Part shown: positions 10,169-24,558 of the stretch, in pieces
Numbering within the stretch: position 1 is the stretch's first letter
Layout of the letters: each line of letters starts with the position of its first letter
From: Niebla homalea
Lineage: Eukaryota > Ascomycota > Lecanoromycetes > Lecanorales > Ramalinaceae
DNA length: 64,000 nt
Assembly (NCBI GenBank): GCA_019925105.1
Contig: JAHGAU010000010.1
Span: 930,001 to 994,000, forward strand
Reading direction: 5' to 3'
Position numbers and translations under genes: made by a program
Notes under the pieces: model-generated
Seen by the model: the letters and a program-made list of their open reading frames with translations, nothing else
Database searches by the model: none
What the model was told of the DNA's origin: nothing

Positions 10169-12311
10169 ATAATTCCTAATTCTTAATATAGCTTATAATA
10201 TATTAACGGTAAATTTCAAGAAGTCTAATTTAAAAACGTTAATAAATAACGTATACCTATTTAATTTAAAATTTTATAGGAAATATATGTAAAATAAATA
10301 AATAATTTCTTTAAATCTCTTTTAAATTATAAGTAATAAGTTTTTTTCTTTATAAAAGAATTTTTCTATAATAAGAAAAGCGTCGTTATTCGATGTATTT
10401 CGGTCTTAATATTTATTTTTATCTTAATCTTTTATTTATATCTTAAGTACTTCTTTTTGTTTTTACTTTTTTAACCTTTTAACTTTTAACTTTTTTTACA
10501 TTTTAACCCGTATAATTTGGTTTAGTTTATCCTTTTTATTTTCCGTTTTACTTTTAAATTATTTAACTATATTTTTCTTTATAATATGCTTTTATTTTTT
10601 AAGCTTTTAACTTTTAGCTTTATTAGAATTTAAAAACGTATAACCTGGTCTATTTTATCCTTTCCTTAATCGTTTTCAGATTAATTTAATTCATTTTCCT
10701 TCGGAATAATCGTTAATAAAATACTTTAATATTTATAAGTAATTAAAGCTTTTATAATATACTATTTATTAACCCTTCTTTATTTTTTTCGTTAATACTT
10801 TTTAATAAGCCTAACTATTTATAATATTATTTAATTAATTAATATTATTATTATTATTGTTATTATTTTCCTAAATAACTAATATTAATACGGATGATTT
10901 TTTTAATAATTAAATAATTATTATATAAGAATAAATAAAGAAGTAATAAATATATAGCTTAATTAATAAGTAAAATAAAAAAGGTATATAATATAAATAA
11001 ATCGATAATAAGATTTTAACGTAATTATACTATCCGTAAATAAATATAAAATTTAATATTTTTAAAGATTAAAAATTTTAATATATATATAATAATATTA
11101 TAAAAATCTAATATCTATATATTAACTATATTAGTCTATATAATAAATATATAATCCTTACGTAACTTTATACTTATTATAGAAGTTTAAGGATAATCTA
11201 AGGTAATATAGTTACCGCGTAATACGAAGTTAAATCTTAATGTTACGTTTATAAAATCCTATTATTTACTTAAGACTTAATATAAATTAAAAGTATTAAA
11301 GAACCATAAAAGATAATCATATATAAGTACCTAGTATTATTTAAATAATATTATTATCTATAGAAAAGTTAATTAATATCCTTAAATTATCCCTTTTTCT
11401 TAAATTTTAAATTTATTACCTTAATATTACCTATTTTTATATTTTACTCCTATTATATTATAACCGTATTAAAGACTTTAATCGTAAACTTATTCTTATT
11501 CAAGATTATTATATATAGCTGAGCTAGTATTCTTAAAGTTAAGTTATAAATTTATAGGTATATAAGCCCCCTATTAAGATAAAATTGCCTTATTAAATTG
11601 GGTACTCTATTAATATCGATTATAATATATCCTTTTCTATTAATAAGTATATGGAATGCCTTCCATTTTATATCGTATAGTTTAATAAATACCTTGTAAT
11701 AAGTCCTTTTATATACCCTTATCGATTTTAATATCCTTAATAATTAAATATATTGCGGTTCTATATATATTGATTTCGCGTACGGTTTTACTGTTATAGA
11801 CTTATTTTAAAAATTATTTTTACATTTACTCCCTCGGTTTTTTTAACCTTAAGTATTTAATAGGATTTTATATTGTATTATATATACGCTTACCTTGCAA
11901 TTTTAATCTAAAGTAAACCCCTAATCGGATCAATTAAGAATAAAGTATTTACCACGTATACCCAGCTGAAATAATTTATTTCATATATTTATTATAATAA
12001 TTTTATATCCACCCTATATACTGTATTTTTAATTTATTGTAATATTATTATTAGATAAATAGTTTTAATTTTTCCCTTAAAAAATCATTAAAAAATTTTA
12101 CGCGCCTCCGAAGTCTCTTAAGGTTTCCTATTGCCCGCCTCCGTTCTTTTGCCCTATTTATAAAGCTTTACTTTTTATACTTTAATTACTTTTAATATTA
12201 AATTTATTATTTCCTTATTAATCTCCGAATCTTAAATATTTATAATTATATTTCATAATGTTTTACCTTTATTCGCCTCTTAATTATTTAATATTAATTT
12301 AAGACCTTTTA
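10169..12311. other. AT-rich RIP-mutated DNA
   Basis: No motif was recognised in any frame. The Gypsy element at 12317 inserted at the right end of this stretch, so it was originally continuous with the sequence from 19747 onward. Confidence 0.5.
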
Positions 12312-12316
12312 ATGAC

Positions 12317-12527
12317 TGTTATGGTAGGAAACAACATAGGGGTTAGTACTTACCTCGTAACCCTAGCGTAGCTGGGCCATAGGAATACTTAATATTTATC
12401 CTTCTTATTTTTCTTTTTACTTCTTTAATAATTAATTTACTTATTAAATATATTATTTATTAAGGCTATATATATATTTTATATTATTATATTATTCTTA
12501 AGTTTTAAGTATACGTTTAACTTAATA
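12317..12527 (+). repeat. 5' LTR of Gypsy-G
   Basis: It is 211 bp and aligns end to end with 19531-19741. It begins TGTTATGG and ends CTTAATA (CTTAACA in the other LTR). The first ~90 bp are little changed and the rest is strongly AT-shifted. Confidence 0.9.
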
Positions 12528-15500
12528 TTTTAATTACTATTAACTTTTTTAAAGGGTAATAATTTAAAATATTAAATCGTACGCGTAATTAAAAAGGGAA
12601 AAAACCGTATACTTTTTATACTTAAACCGTATCCATTGGTATAGTAGATCCTAATGCTTTACGCCAGAGAACTTAACCTAAAGAAAAAGGTATTATACTT
12701 TTTATTTTTCGGATTTAAGAAATCTTTTTTAGGTTTTTATTTAAATTAGAGTCCGTAATTATTAACGGTAAAAGTTAACACTGAAAATCCCGATCTAAGT
12801 CTATCGTACCTTTTCCTTATAAGTAAAAATAAATACGGTTTAAGTCCGTATTAAACCCTTTTTAAAAATAAGAACGTTAAAAATAATAATCTGAATCCGT
12901 TACGTTTACTCCCCCGGAGTAAAACCTTCCTTTTTAGAATAAATGTCCTTTATAAATATATACTATAATAAAAAGGAATAAAACCTTCATATTACCGTTG
13001 CGTAAAAGGAAAAAAAGCTAGATAAAATAATTTATTAAATTAAACTTTATAAAATAAAACTTTATAAATAATTTATTTATCTGGATAAATAAGTATTAAA
13101 GGCTTATTCCGTAAACTTTTAAAATATACATAGATCGCTATTAAATTATACGGTATAAGTTAAAACGCTTTATCCGATCATTATTAATCGTAAATCCGTA
13201 TTATTAAATACTTATAAATAAACCGTAAATGAAGCTTAAATTAAGAGTTTAAAGAAAAAATCCTATAATTATATTAAAATCCCTATATTCCTTAAATATA
13301 AAAATAAGAGTATTAAAAAGCTTTAAAAATAAATTAAAGATATTTTTATAGCTTTTTCCTTAAACTTTAATTATAATACAGATTACATCTATATCGTATA
13401 AACTTTACTTTCCTTAAAAGGTAAGATTAAGGGCTTATAAACGTATTATAAACGTAAGCTTAAACTTAATTTTATGTTAACTTAAAAAGGATTCATTAAA
13501 TTCCTAGGTTCCTTAATATTGGATTTTATTAATAGAAAGATGGAAATTTAGCTTTAATATATAAATTTAAAATAAAATAAAAAGCAGTTAATTTATAGCT
13601 TTAACGTATAAATAATATCTTTAAAGAATTAATTCTTAAAGTATATAAAAAAATAATAAGTTATTTATTTATTTTATAAACTTAAAGAGTAATTACGTTA
13701 TATAATAATATAAGCGTTAAATAAGGGTCTTTTTACGTATAATAAAATTATTATATATATAAATCATTTTAAATTTAATAATATAACCGTTTACTTTTTA
13801 TAAAGGAAGAATAAAGAAAAGACTATTAAAAATAAATCTTTAAGGAAGGAATTTAAATCTTTTATAAGTCGGCCGTTAAATTAAGGCTTTTTATAGGGTT
13901 AATAAACGGACCTTTCCGATATAATATATTATTATTATAAAATAAAAAGGTATAAGAAATTAAGCTATCCGTTACTTAAAAAGGAACGGAAAATTATCGG
14001 ATCCGCTTTATATATAAAAAAAGAGAATAATTCAGAAAACGTTAATTTTACGATAAAAACTCCGTTAAAACGCGGAGGCTATAATTATTAATTTCGGAAA
14101 AGGCTATTATTAATAAAAATTAAATATTCCTTAATAATATTAAGAAAAAGAATATAGAAATCTATTTTAATATAAAAGTAAAAATTAATATAATTAATTA
14201 AAATTTTATAATAAAGAAGGATTTATTTTATATTTAAGATATAGTTTTATTAAAGCTTACTTAAATAAATAATAATAATATATTTTATTACGGCGTTTAT
14301 TTATTAAAGCTTTATATATATAATAATTAAAAATAACCGGGAATAATAAAGATTATCGTATACGTAATAAATAAATAGGGCCCGTTAATAATTTTAAGGA
14401 TACCAAGTTTAATTAATTTAAAAATTAAATTAAACCTTAAAAAGAAAAAATAACGCTTTAAAATTAATAAATAAGCTTTTTAAATTAATAAGCTATATAT
14501 ATTTACAGTAATATTAGAAAAAAAATTAATAATATATACTTTAATAATTATAAACCCGTTATTTAAAAGTTAAATTAATTTAAGAGTAATTAAGAACTAT
14601 ATAAGCCATAACTTAACCGTAGGGGGACCGTTTTTATTAATTAAGTTATCTAAATATACGAACGTTTTTTTAATAAAAAAAGCCGGTAAACTCCCCGTAT
14701 ATATAAGATATAATTACGTAATTAAAACCACCGTTAAACTGCCGTACGGACTTTTATATAATTTATCCAATATAAAGTTAATAACTCTTCGAGTTTACTT
14801 AAATAAAGTATTAATAAAGGGGTGGATACGGTATTTTATTAATCCTATAGGTTCACCGATTTTCTTTATACTTAAAAAGGATAAGGATTTACGCCTTTAC
14901 GTAGATTACCGGGGTTAAATAAAATAACGGTTAAGAATCGTTACTTTTTACCTTTAATTAATAAAACTTTAAATTAACTTTATAGAATAAAAAAATTTAT
15001 AAAGTTTAATCTTAAGGATACTTATTATTATATACGGATTAAAGCGGATAATAAATAAAAAATTACGTTTTAAATATATTATAATTATTTTAAGTATATA
15101 ATTATACCGTTTAAGTTAACGAATATACCGGTAACTTTTTAAGTTTATATTGATAAGTTATTAACCGGTATTATTAATAAATTCTATATTATATACTTAA
15201 ATAATATCTTAATCTTTTTATATATTAAAAATAAGTATTTAATATATATAAAACGGATCTTAAAATAACTTTAAAAGTTTAGATTCTTTATAAGTTTTAA
15301 AAAGTACGAATTTTTTATTATTAAAATAGAATTTCTAGGATTTATAATATTAATTATAAATGTAATAATGGATAAAAATAAAATAAATACAATTATATTA
15401 TAATTTAAGTTTAGATCCTTTTATAACGTATAGGTTTTCCTTAATTTTATTAATTTCTTTAAATATTTTATTTATTATTACTTTATAAAAATAGCTCCTT

Positions 15501-18500
15501 TAACGGAGTTATTAAAAGGGAATATAAAGAATATAAAGTATAACTTATTTACGTAACCTCCAATAGTAGAATAAGCGTTTAAAGAATTATATAAAATATT
15601 TTTTAATATCCTAATTTTATGTTACTTTAATCCGAGTTTTTAAATTAAGGTTAAAATAAATATATTTAACTTTAATTTTATAAGTATTTTATTTTAATTA
15701 TATTAAAATAAATAATAATGATTTATCGTTTTTTAATCCCGTAAAATAACGGATATAAAACGTAATTATAAAATTTATAATTAAGAATTATTAATAATTA
15801 TCGTAACTTTTAAGTAATAATATTATTACTTTAAGGGTAGTTTTTATATAATTAAGGTATTAACCGATTATAATAATTTAAGAGGTTTTATAAGGGTTAT
15901 TACTTTAAATAATAAATAAGCATAATAAGTAATAAAGTTAACCTTATTTAACTTTATTATTAAGTATTAATCGGGTATTTTTAATCCGGCGGATATGTTT
16001 AGTTAATAATTTAATTACGTATTTATTAATATATTAATATTAAAGTTATTATTTACGTTATAGGAGAAGTTAATAATTATAAAGGATTTAATTAATTTTA
16101 TATTCTAAAAGATCTCGAAAATTTATAAATAAACCTTAATTAATTAAGGTAAGGCGGTATAAAAACGTAAAAATAACGTATATAAACCGTTAATAATTAT
16201 TCTTTTTTCGGAGGAAACAATTTAAAATTTAATAATTAACGTTATTTAGGAAACTTATTTAAAATCGGTATATTATATAAGGCGTAAAGACCCTTAAACT
16301 TTAAGAAAGGATAATATTATAGGTACGTAAATTATATATATTCATAATATAATTAAGGAATAACTTAACCCTATTATTAAGATTATTAATTATAAATAGT
16401 TCATTCTACGTATTATTATTTAAGTTATAATAACGTATAAAACAATATATAATCCCGAAATGAAATTTATAATAAAATTTATTAAAGTACTTTAAGTAAA
16501 AAATACCTTTATTTTAAACCGTAAAAACGTTAAGTTTATAAGTAAAGTACTTAAAAGAACCGGCGAATAAACATTTAACTTAACCGGTCTTTTAAAATAT
16601 AATAAGCGCTTATATATCCCGGTTAAAAAGGCCATATAAAAGGAGTTATTAAAATAATATTATAACGACCCCGCCTTAAGATACTTTAAAAGTAATTATA
16701 TTAAGGAAGTCCTTAGTAAATTTTATATTTAAGAAAATATAAATATAAATATTAAATTATATATTAATTTATACGATATCTATTAAAGAGTTAAAGTTTT
16801 TAAATATAAGCCTTATAATAAATTAAATAATTTATTAATACCGTTATATTTTTTAAGAAATTATTATAAATTTTATTACAGATTTATTATTTAATAAATA
16901 ATAAAATTACGTATATAATACGATCTTAATTTTAATTAACCGTTTAATTAAAAAATTAAGATTATTTCCCGTAATTAAGAAGATTATTGCTTTTAAGTTA
17001 ATTAAACTTTTTTTAATATATATTCTAGGAATATAAAGCTCCCGAGGGTATTATAATTAATTAAGGCTTACTTTTTATAAGTTTTTATGAATCCGAGATA
17101 TATAACGTAATATATATATTCCGTAAATTAAATACCTTTTTTTATTTTTAAACGGATGGTTAAACGGAACGGTAAAATTATATTTTTAAGTATTATTTTA
17201 AGATATATTATTATAAAAATTAAAATAATTAAACTTTAATATTAAAAATTATAAACTTTATTTATTCTATAAATAATAATATTATAATTAATAAGCCTTT
17301 ATTAAAAGCCTTAATAAAATACCTTTTAATATTTTAAAAGCGGGTTAATAATAAATTAAATAAAATAAAAGTCCCGGCCATAATTAAAAGAGTTAAAGAG
17401 CTATTAATAATTTAAAATAATATATTAAAGTATTAATAACGTATTAAGGAAGCGAAAATAAAGTTTTATAACCATAAGTATAAGGCTTAAAAGTATAAAA
17501 TTAAAGATATAATTATATTATTTATAAAAAATATTAAGTAAAAACGATTAAATAAAAAACTTTTATATAAATTTATTAACCCGTTTATAATTCTTAAATT
17601 AATCGGATATTAATCATACCGCTTAATTTTATTATTTATTTATAGGATATATAATATATTTTACGTATCTTTATTTAAACCGTATAAGAAATAACTTAAG
17701 GTTAAAAATAATTATTTATTACCGGATTTTATTAATAATAAATTAAAATAGGAAATTAAAAGATTATTTAACTATAATAAGATTAATAAAGAATTATACT
17801 ATAAAATTAAATAAAAAGGGTTTTTAATTATTTATAATAAGTAAATTTTAATAAAGAATTTAAAATATATAAAAAAATTATAAAATATATTTAATAAGAA
17901 GTATAAATAGTTACGGTATAAGGTATAGGACGTATAACTTAAATATAAAGTATTTAATTTTATTATAAAGATAAATTTTAATATAAATATAAAAATACTA
18001 TTACTTATATACGTATATTAAGTATTATTAACTCGTAATCCTTTAAATTTATTATCCTTTATATTCCTTTATTACGATTTACTTATTACCTATTTAGACC
18101 CTATACGAGAACCAGTATTTAAATTTATAATCTCTTTACGGCAAAAATATACTTTAATTAATTAAGTAGCTTATAATACTATATAACGCAGAATAAGTAT
18201 ATTTAAAAAGGTATTATTTTATAAAACGGCTTATAATTAAAGGCTTATTAATGCTTCTAAATATAAACGCTTATAACCCGTTAAGGGGCTATAAGGGGTC
18301 CGATATAATATAGGGAAATCGGGTTATAATAAGTTTACCGGAGGAATAACGGAAAATACTAAAGAAAACTTAAAGTTAATTAATAAATATAAAATTTATA
18401 AAATAAACGTTAAAAACGGATAAGGTATTAATAAAGTAAAAATACATTATATAAACGACCTTTTAACGTTTATAGCGGATAAGTTACGTTTAAAAAAGGG

Positions 18501-19530
18501 ATTCTTACGTATTAATTACTTAAATTCTATATTAAAATCCAGAAATTAAAATAAATTAAACTTAAACTATAACGTAATTAATAACGTATAAACCGCAATA
18601 AAAATACGTTTACGATAAAGTAACTTAAGTTAATTAATTACTTAAGTATAAAAGCCGTATAATTAATATTATTAATTATATTACGTTTATATTCAGTTAA
18701 TATTAATATTTTAATAATATTTTATTAAAAAAGCTTTAATTTCATAATAATTAAAAGATATAAGAACTTTATATGGTATTTAATAAAGTTTATTTATATA
18801 TTTTTATATTGTTCTTCGTCTTTTTTAAGTATTAAAGTAAGTTAATAACAATATAAAAATATACGATTTATTTAAGCGTTTAATTTAAGTAAGATTTAAA
18901 TATACATTTAGCCTACGTAATAATTACGTCGCGTAAAAATAATAAGGTTAAAGGTATATAGTCTTATATAACGCCTTTTTAGTTAAATAACGGGAATATT
19001 TTATTAATCTTAATTTTTTTTTATTGATTTTAATATTATATAATTTATATAAGGGCTTATAAAGGTGGTAAGCATATCGTAAATAATATTTTTTATTAAG
19101 CGTTATTTATATGGTATAAATAAACCTTATAAGTAATTTATTTAATAACCGTAAAAATAACTTAATTAAAAATTAAGCGGGTTAAAAGAAATTATTAATA
19201 GATAATTTTAATATAATTATATAACTTAAACGTGAATCGGTTATAACTTAAATATTATTATGCGGTAAAAAGAGTAAAATACGCGTTTAAGAGAGTATAT
19301 ATATTATTATAAGTTTAAAGTATTCTTATTTATAAATATAAAAACTTTTACCGGGTAATATTAATACTATTAACGTTAAGAGTTAAGTAAATACGTTATA
19401 TACCCGTATTATAAAGCCTATAGATTCTTTTCCTTTTTTTATTGGGTTTTTAAAAGGTTTTTAATAAGCTACTTTAAGGTTATAGTTAAAAGCTATAACT
19501 TTAAGGATAAAATATTAAAAAAAAAGGTAT
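12528..19530 (+). pseudogene. Gag-Pol remnant of Gypsy-G
   Basis: No open frame survives, but the frame can be followed through stops. The reverse transcriptase spans about 14665-15230: LRLYVDYRGLNKITVKNRY (codons at about 14890-14935), then IPFKLTNIPVTF, with the catalytic Y-x-D-D changed to YLNNILIF near 15190. An RNase H-like stretch follows at about 15715-16000. The integrase core is at about 16870-17330, including a TDG-x-TER block at 17151-17170. A chromodomain with KINKELYYKIK then KGF lies at about 17745-17905. Both catalytic aspartates of the polymerase are asparagine codons, as expected from G-to-A change. The gag and protease part (about 12600-14300) is assumed from position only. 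Confidence 0.85.
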
Positions 19531-19741
19531 TATTATAGTAGGAAATAATATAGGGGTTAATACTTACCTTGTAACCCTAACGTAGCTAGGTTACAGGAAT
19601 ATTTAATACCTGTCCTTCCCACTTTTCCTTTTACTTTTTCAGCAATTAGTCTACTTACCAAATATACCATTTATTAAGGCTATATATACATTTCACATTA
19701 CCATACTACCCTTAAGCTTTAGGCATACGTCTGGCTTAACA
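19531..19741 (+). repeat. 3' LTR of Gypsy-G
   Basis: 211 bp. The start is RIP-altered (TATTATAGTAGG) while the right half keeps ordinary GC content (cctgtccttcccacttttcc). It ends GGCTTAACA and is followed by the target duplicate ATGAC. Confidence 0.9.
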
Positions 19742-19746
19742 ATGAC

Positions 19747-20749
19747 TTTTAAAAATTAAAAAACCGTATAATTGTTTTTTACGTCGGTAAAGCCAATAAA
19801 ATAGTGGCCTCCTTAAGATTAAATACCGTTAACGATAATGTAAAGTATAAATTACTTATTAAAATAAAGGAAAAAGAATTTAAGCGATAACTTACGTTAT
19901 TAAAGGTAATTATTAACCGTAAATTAGAAAATATAATTAACTTAATAAATACGGTCTTAAAATTTATTAAAAATACTTAGTTAAAAAATAAACGCAACGT
20001 AAATAATTCTAATTTTAACTTTAGCGGATTTAAAGATAATTTAAATAATAATATTAATAGTATTTTATCGTATAATAAATTACTTCCGCTACTTTTAATT
20101 AAAGAGTTTAATAACGACTTTAATAAATTATAAATTAAGGAATTAGGTAATATTTACTTCCGTAATTCTTAATACCAACTTAAATATACCTTTTTTATTT
20201 TAATAATCTTCGATATTTAACGTTTTTATTAAAGTTATATAACTTAAAATGTATATTACGGAATCGACCTTTTATATAGCTTTTATACTTTAATATTAAA
20301 TTATTAATTTTAATAAAGATTATTATTAAAGTTTACTTAAAGTTTTTATATTACTTATTAATTTAAATAAATTAAAACAATTATTACGTATAATAAAAAT
20401 GGTTAAAAAACATATAAAGGAATAGCTATTAAATATCAAATTACGAGAAGCAGAAATTTAATTTGACGTTAAAAAGTTACTTAATAAAAACAAAATTAAT
20501 AATAAATTTAAGGGAAAAATAATATTTTTTAACTTTATTAATCTTTTTATTACGGCGTTATTATTTATTAGCTTTCTAAGCAAAATTTATATAAGTATAA
20601 CCTATTAAGTAAATAACCCGATAGAACTCTATTATTTTTTAACTTGGGGATCTTTTATTAAGGTTTATTTAGGCTAGTATACGAAAATAACTAATAATAC
20701 GGCATTATGATTAAATAAATAATTATTATATTAAAAAAAAAGGTATTAC
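19747..20749. other. AT-rich DNA, possibly 5' part of the transposase relic
   Basis: A plus-strand frame with few stops can be followed in places (for example NTVNDNVKYKLLIKIKEKEF near 19825-19885) but matches no domain I know. It may be the N-terminal region of the downstream transposase or an unrelated element. Confidence 0.35.
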
Positions 20750-23700
20750 CACAATTATATTTTTATGATCGGGCTCGATTATATTACCGATTTTATTAAA
20801 CTAAATACTTTAAAGCTCCTTATTTATCCGTTATATGGCTTTAAGTATTTTCTTAATTTAACGTTTAAAATATTTCTTATTTAATAAGGTTTAATTAAAC
20901 TTTTTCTTTTAATAAAAAAAAATACGGTATCTTTATAAAAAACGTATAAAGTATTAATATAGATATTTATTATAACTAACGTTTTAAATATATTAGAAAT
21001 CGTATATTATAATTAATTTTATATAATAAAATATATATAGTTTAATAAATATATAATAATTAAGTTAAGCTTTACGACCCGTTATTATTAATATTATTAA
21101 TCTGTAATGAGTTAAAATTAATTTATTATATATAATTTAAGCTATTAAGTTTTAATAAATATTTTTCTTTATATATTCCGGTTTTAATATTTATTAATAA
21201 TTTCGGCTTATACCGGAATATATATAAAGTATTATTAAATATTTATAGAACGATTATTAATCTTTCTTAAAAAAAAAGGAAGCGGTACGTAAATATATTA
21301 TTTCTAACCTTAAAACTATATAATACGGACTTTAAGGATATTATCAAAATCCTTTTATTTAGACTTATTACTTTAAATAAAGGGTAACTTGTAAATATTA
21401 ACGGCAAAGAAATACTTTTAAGTATCTTTATTTTTACCTTTACGGGAGATATAAAATAATAAATAGAAAATAACGGTTTTAAATCTGCCTTATTTATATT
21501 AAAATATAAGAAATACGTTAATATTAAAAAAGAACGGGTAAATCTTATATATAATATATATTTATATAAACGAACGTACTTTTAAATCCTTATTAAGTAT
21601 TATAAAGTAAAAACGATAAAAAACAATAAAAAACAATTAAAAAGCCTTAATATAAAACCCGAATAAACGTTTTTTATATTTATTTTATTTTCGTTGGATT
21701 TAATTTAATTAAGACCTTTTAATATAGTTTACTTAAAATTCAGTAATATTATTAAATAATCTTAATATTACTTATTTAAATACGTTCGTATTAAGATCGG
21801 CTTAAAAAAATATTTAAGGTAATTATAATAATTTCTTTTTCCGTTTAAATAAAGGCGATTATAGTTAATTTATTACTTATAATCTTACCGTATATAAGAA
21901 TACGGTAGATTATCTATTTTAATACCGATTATTCTGCGTATTTAACTTTAACCGTAATATATCTAATATTATTATTTAAAAGTTATTAAAGAAATTATAT
22001 CAGAATATATAAGTTTTAAAGATATTAATTTAATTATAATTTACTTTATCCGTATTACTTATAATAATACTTTAATCCTTTCCTTAAGTTCAACTCCTTA
22101 TTAATAACGGTCTTTTAATAATTATTTATTAGTTAACTATAAAGCCTTTTAATTATTCTTTAAATACGTTTTCCTTATATCGTTTTTTATCTTTAAGAAA
22201 AATAATTTCTAGATTTCCAATTAGGATATTATTTTTTCCGCTTTAAATAATATAAATAATAATAATAAGGATATAACGGACGATAATAATAATATTAAAA
22301 ATAATAATAAAAATATATTAAATAATAAAAAAGATATATTCTTATAAAATAATCTATAAAATCCTAACCGAAATATTTTTTAAAAACTTACGGAAAGTTT
22401 TAAAATTTTAAATAAAATATTAAAGAAGTTAAAAACGTTATAAAAATATTAATTATACCTTAACATATATATTAATTTATATTTTATTAATATTATTAAT
22501 AAATATACGATATTAAATAATATTATAACCTTTTTAAATAAGGATAAATACCGCGGCTTTAAGAAAAACGTATAATATATAAGTTACCGGGATATTATTT
22601 TTACTTTAATAATAAAAAAAGCTTTTTATTAATTTATTAAATTTATAATTATAAAATTATTTAAAATTAATAAGTCAAAGGTTATAAGATTACTTTAAAA
22701 GGTTTATTAAGGTTACCCAACCCTTCTAAATAGCTTACTTTTATATTCTAAAAAATCAGATTAAATCGATATTCTTAATAAAATTATAATAATAACGTAA
22801 GCCGATTTACGTTATTAATTATTAATTAAATTAAATAAATTGCCTTAAAATTATATCCTTAATATCCTTAATTACGTTATTATATTTGGCTATTTTCACT
22901 TTTTAAATTTATTCCCAAGAATAATAAAAGAGGTATATTGCCGTAACTATAAATATACTAACGTTTCCATTCCTTTTAAAAAAAATTTAATAATATAATA
23001 AAATGGCTTTTATAGATCCGTAAATAAAACGTTTTTATTTTTTGCTTTTATATTTTTATAAATTCAATTTACTTAAGCATTTTAATTTAAGGTTATTATA
23101 TATTTACTTCTATTAGCTTATTTATATCGCCTTTTATACTTTTTACGTAATATTCTATTAATATATACGGTAATAAATATTCTGAATATTATATTAATTT
23201 TAAAATAAAAGATTTTATTATTATATTATAAGATAAATTAACTCGTATCGATAATATTTTTTTATACAAATTATTTATTAATACCGTCCGTTTTTTTACG
23301 TTAATTAAATTTATATTAAACCTTAAGAAACCTTAGGAAGATCCTATCCTTAAAGCGTTTTTCTTAATTATTTTAAATAATAAATTAATCGTCGGCCTTC
23401 TTACGATTTTAATAACGTAATATTACCTTTTTTACGTTATAATAAATTACGCTATTAATAAAAAGAAATTAACGCTAAAAAAAGTAATACGTAATTATTA
23501 CTTTATTAAAATTATAATATCCAATTTATATAAATATTTAGATTTAATTATTAACTATAAATATTAATAATTAAACTTAAGGTTTAAAATAAGTAAATAG
23601 TCTTTTATATTTATTTTAATAAAGGCGTTAAATATATTGAAAAATACCCCGTCCTATAGTTATAAGTTAAGAGTATTATATAAATAAAGGATTTTTAGAT

Positions 23701-24558
23701 TCTTAATTTCTTAAGTATCCTTTTTTATAGACTTAAATATCGAAAGTATAAATACGTATATATATACCTACCGTTAAAGATAAGTTTTATTAAATACTTA
23801 TAAATTTAAAATTAAATTATAATATAATTATAACGATAATAATTATTATTTTATAATATTTATATTAAGTCGGATTAAATCCAAATAATATATATATACT
23901 CTTTACGTATTTCCGTATTACTTATAAGCCTTTTAGCTTAATCCGTAATATTAATTAAGTCTTTAACGTAATATCCTTTTACTATATTATAAAGAATCCT
24001 TTTAAGGCTTTTACCGCTTTCCTTACCGCTTTTTCGCCCTTATTTATCGGGTGATATACTGTCTCCGCTTTTTATTTTTAATCCCTTAAGGTCCTTTCCT
24101 TCTTATTAATTTTATTTCCCTTTTATATACCCTTAATAATATTTTTATCGCGGTTTTTTTACCTTTTCCCCCCGCTTATACCCCTCGTTATTAATATTAT
24201 ACCGGCCTTTTTACCCCTTTATTTACTTATTACCTCCGTATTATTATTACCTCCGTATTATTATTACCTCCGTATTATTATTACGCGTTTTACGCGTTTT
24301 AATATACGTATTTTATTAATTTTAATTCCCTTATTTACTTTAAGTATTATCCGGCTTATTATTATTATATTGCTTATATACGTTATTACCGCTTCTATTA
24401 ATATAAGCTATTTACCCGTTTATTATTTTGTTCTTAACTATTATATTACTTTTACTTATCGTACTCAATGTACTTTCTTTATTATTACGAAAACTATATA
24501 TATACGCATCGTTTTGGACCTCTGGGGTCCCTTTGTTCGTCGCCATCCTCCTATCTAA
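20750..24558 (+). pseudogene. DNA-transposon transposase relic (CACTA/EnSpm- or Plavaka-like)
   Basis: Long plus-strand stretches read through RIP stops as a known fungal transposase type. At about 21375-21480 LVNINGKEI then FTFTGDIK and NNGFKSALF resemble the region where related proteins have VDVNGE, FLGDMP and NAGFKS. At about 21920-22150 EYGRLSILIPIILRI, YYLKVIKEIISEYIS and RSFNNYLLVNYKAF follow. YPTLLNSLLLYSKKSD is near 22710-22760, and FHFLNLFPRIIKEVYCRNYK at about 22890-22950. The frame ends at 24558 with a well-preserved tail (LDLWGPFVRRHPPI). I did not identify terminal inverted repeats. The family label is from memory of similar fungal proteins and the superfamily is uncertain. Confidence 0.6.
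24230..24283 (+). repeat. 18-bp tandem repeat, 3 units
   Basis: ttacctccgtattattat occurs three times in a row inside the transposase relic. The unit is six codons long, so it preserves frame. Confidence 0.85.

Larger units (their letters stand above)
12317..19741 (+). mobile_element. Ty3/Gypsy chromovirus, complete but RIP-dead (Gypsy-G)
   Basis: The 7425-bp element has two 211-bp LTRs in direct orientation and a perfect 5-bp target duplication ATGAC (12312-12316 and 19742-19746). The LTRs start with TGTTATGGTAGG or its RIP derivative TATTATAGTAGG and end CTTAACA or CTTAATA. An A/G-rich tract precedes the 3' LTR. The internal pol remnant runs on the plus strand in the order reverse transcriptase, RNase H, integrase, chromodomain. 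This is the Gypsy order, and the chromodomain places it among chromoviruses. Confidence 0.93.

Noticed and set aside
24370..24558. Stand-alone 62-codon gene
   Set aside because: It is the C-terminal end of the longer transposase frame, open only because the stops upstream were created by RIP.
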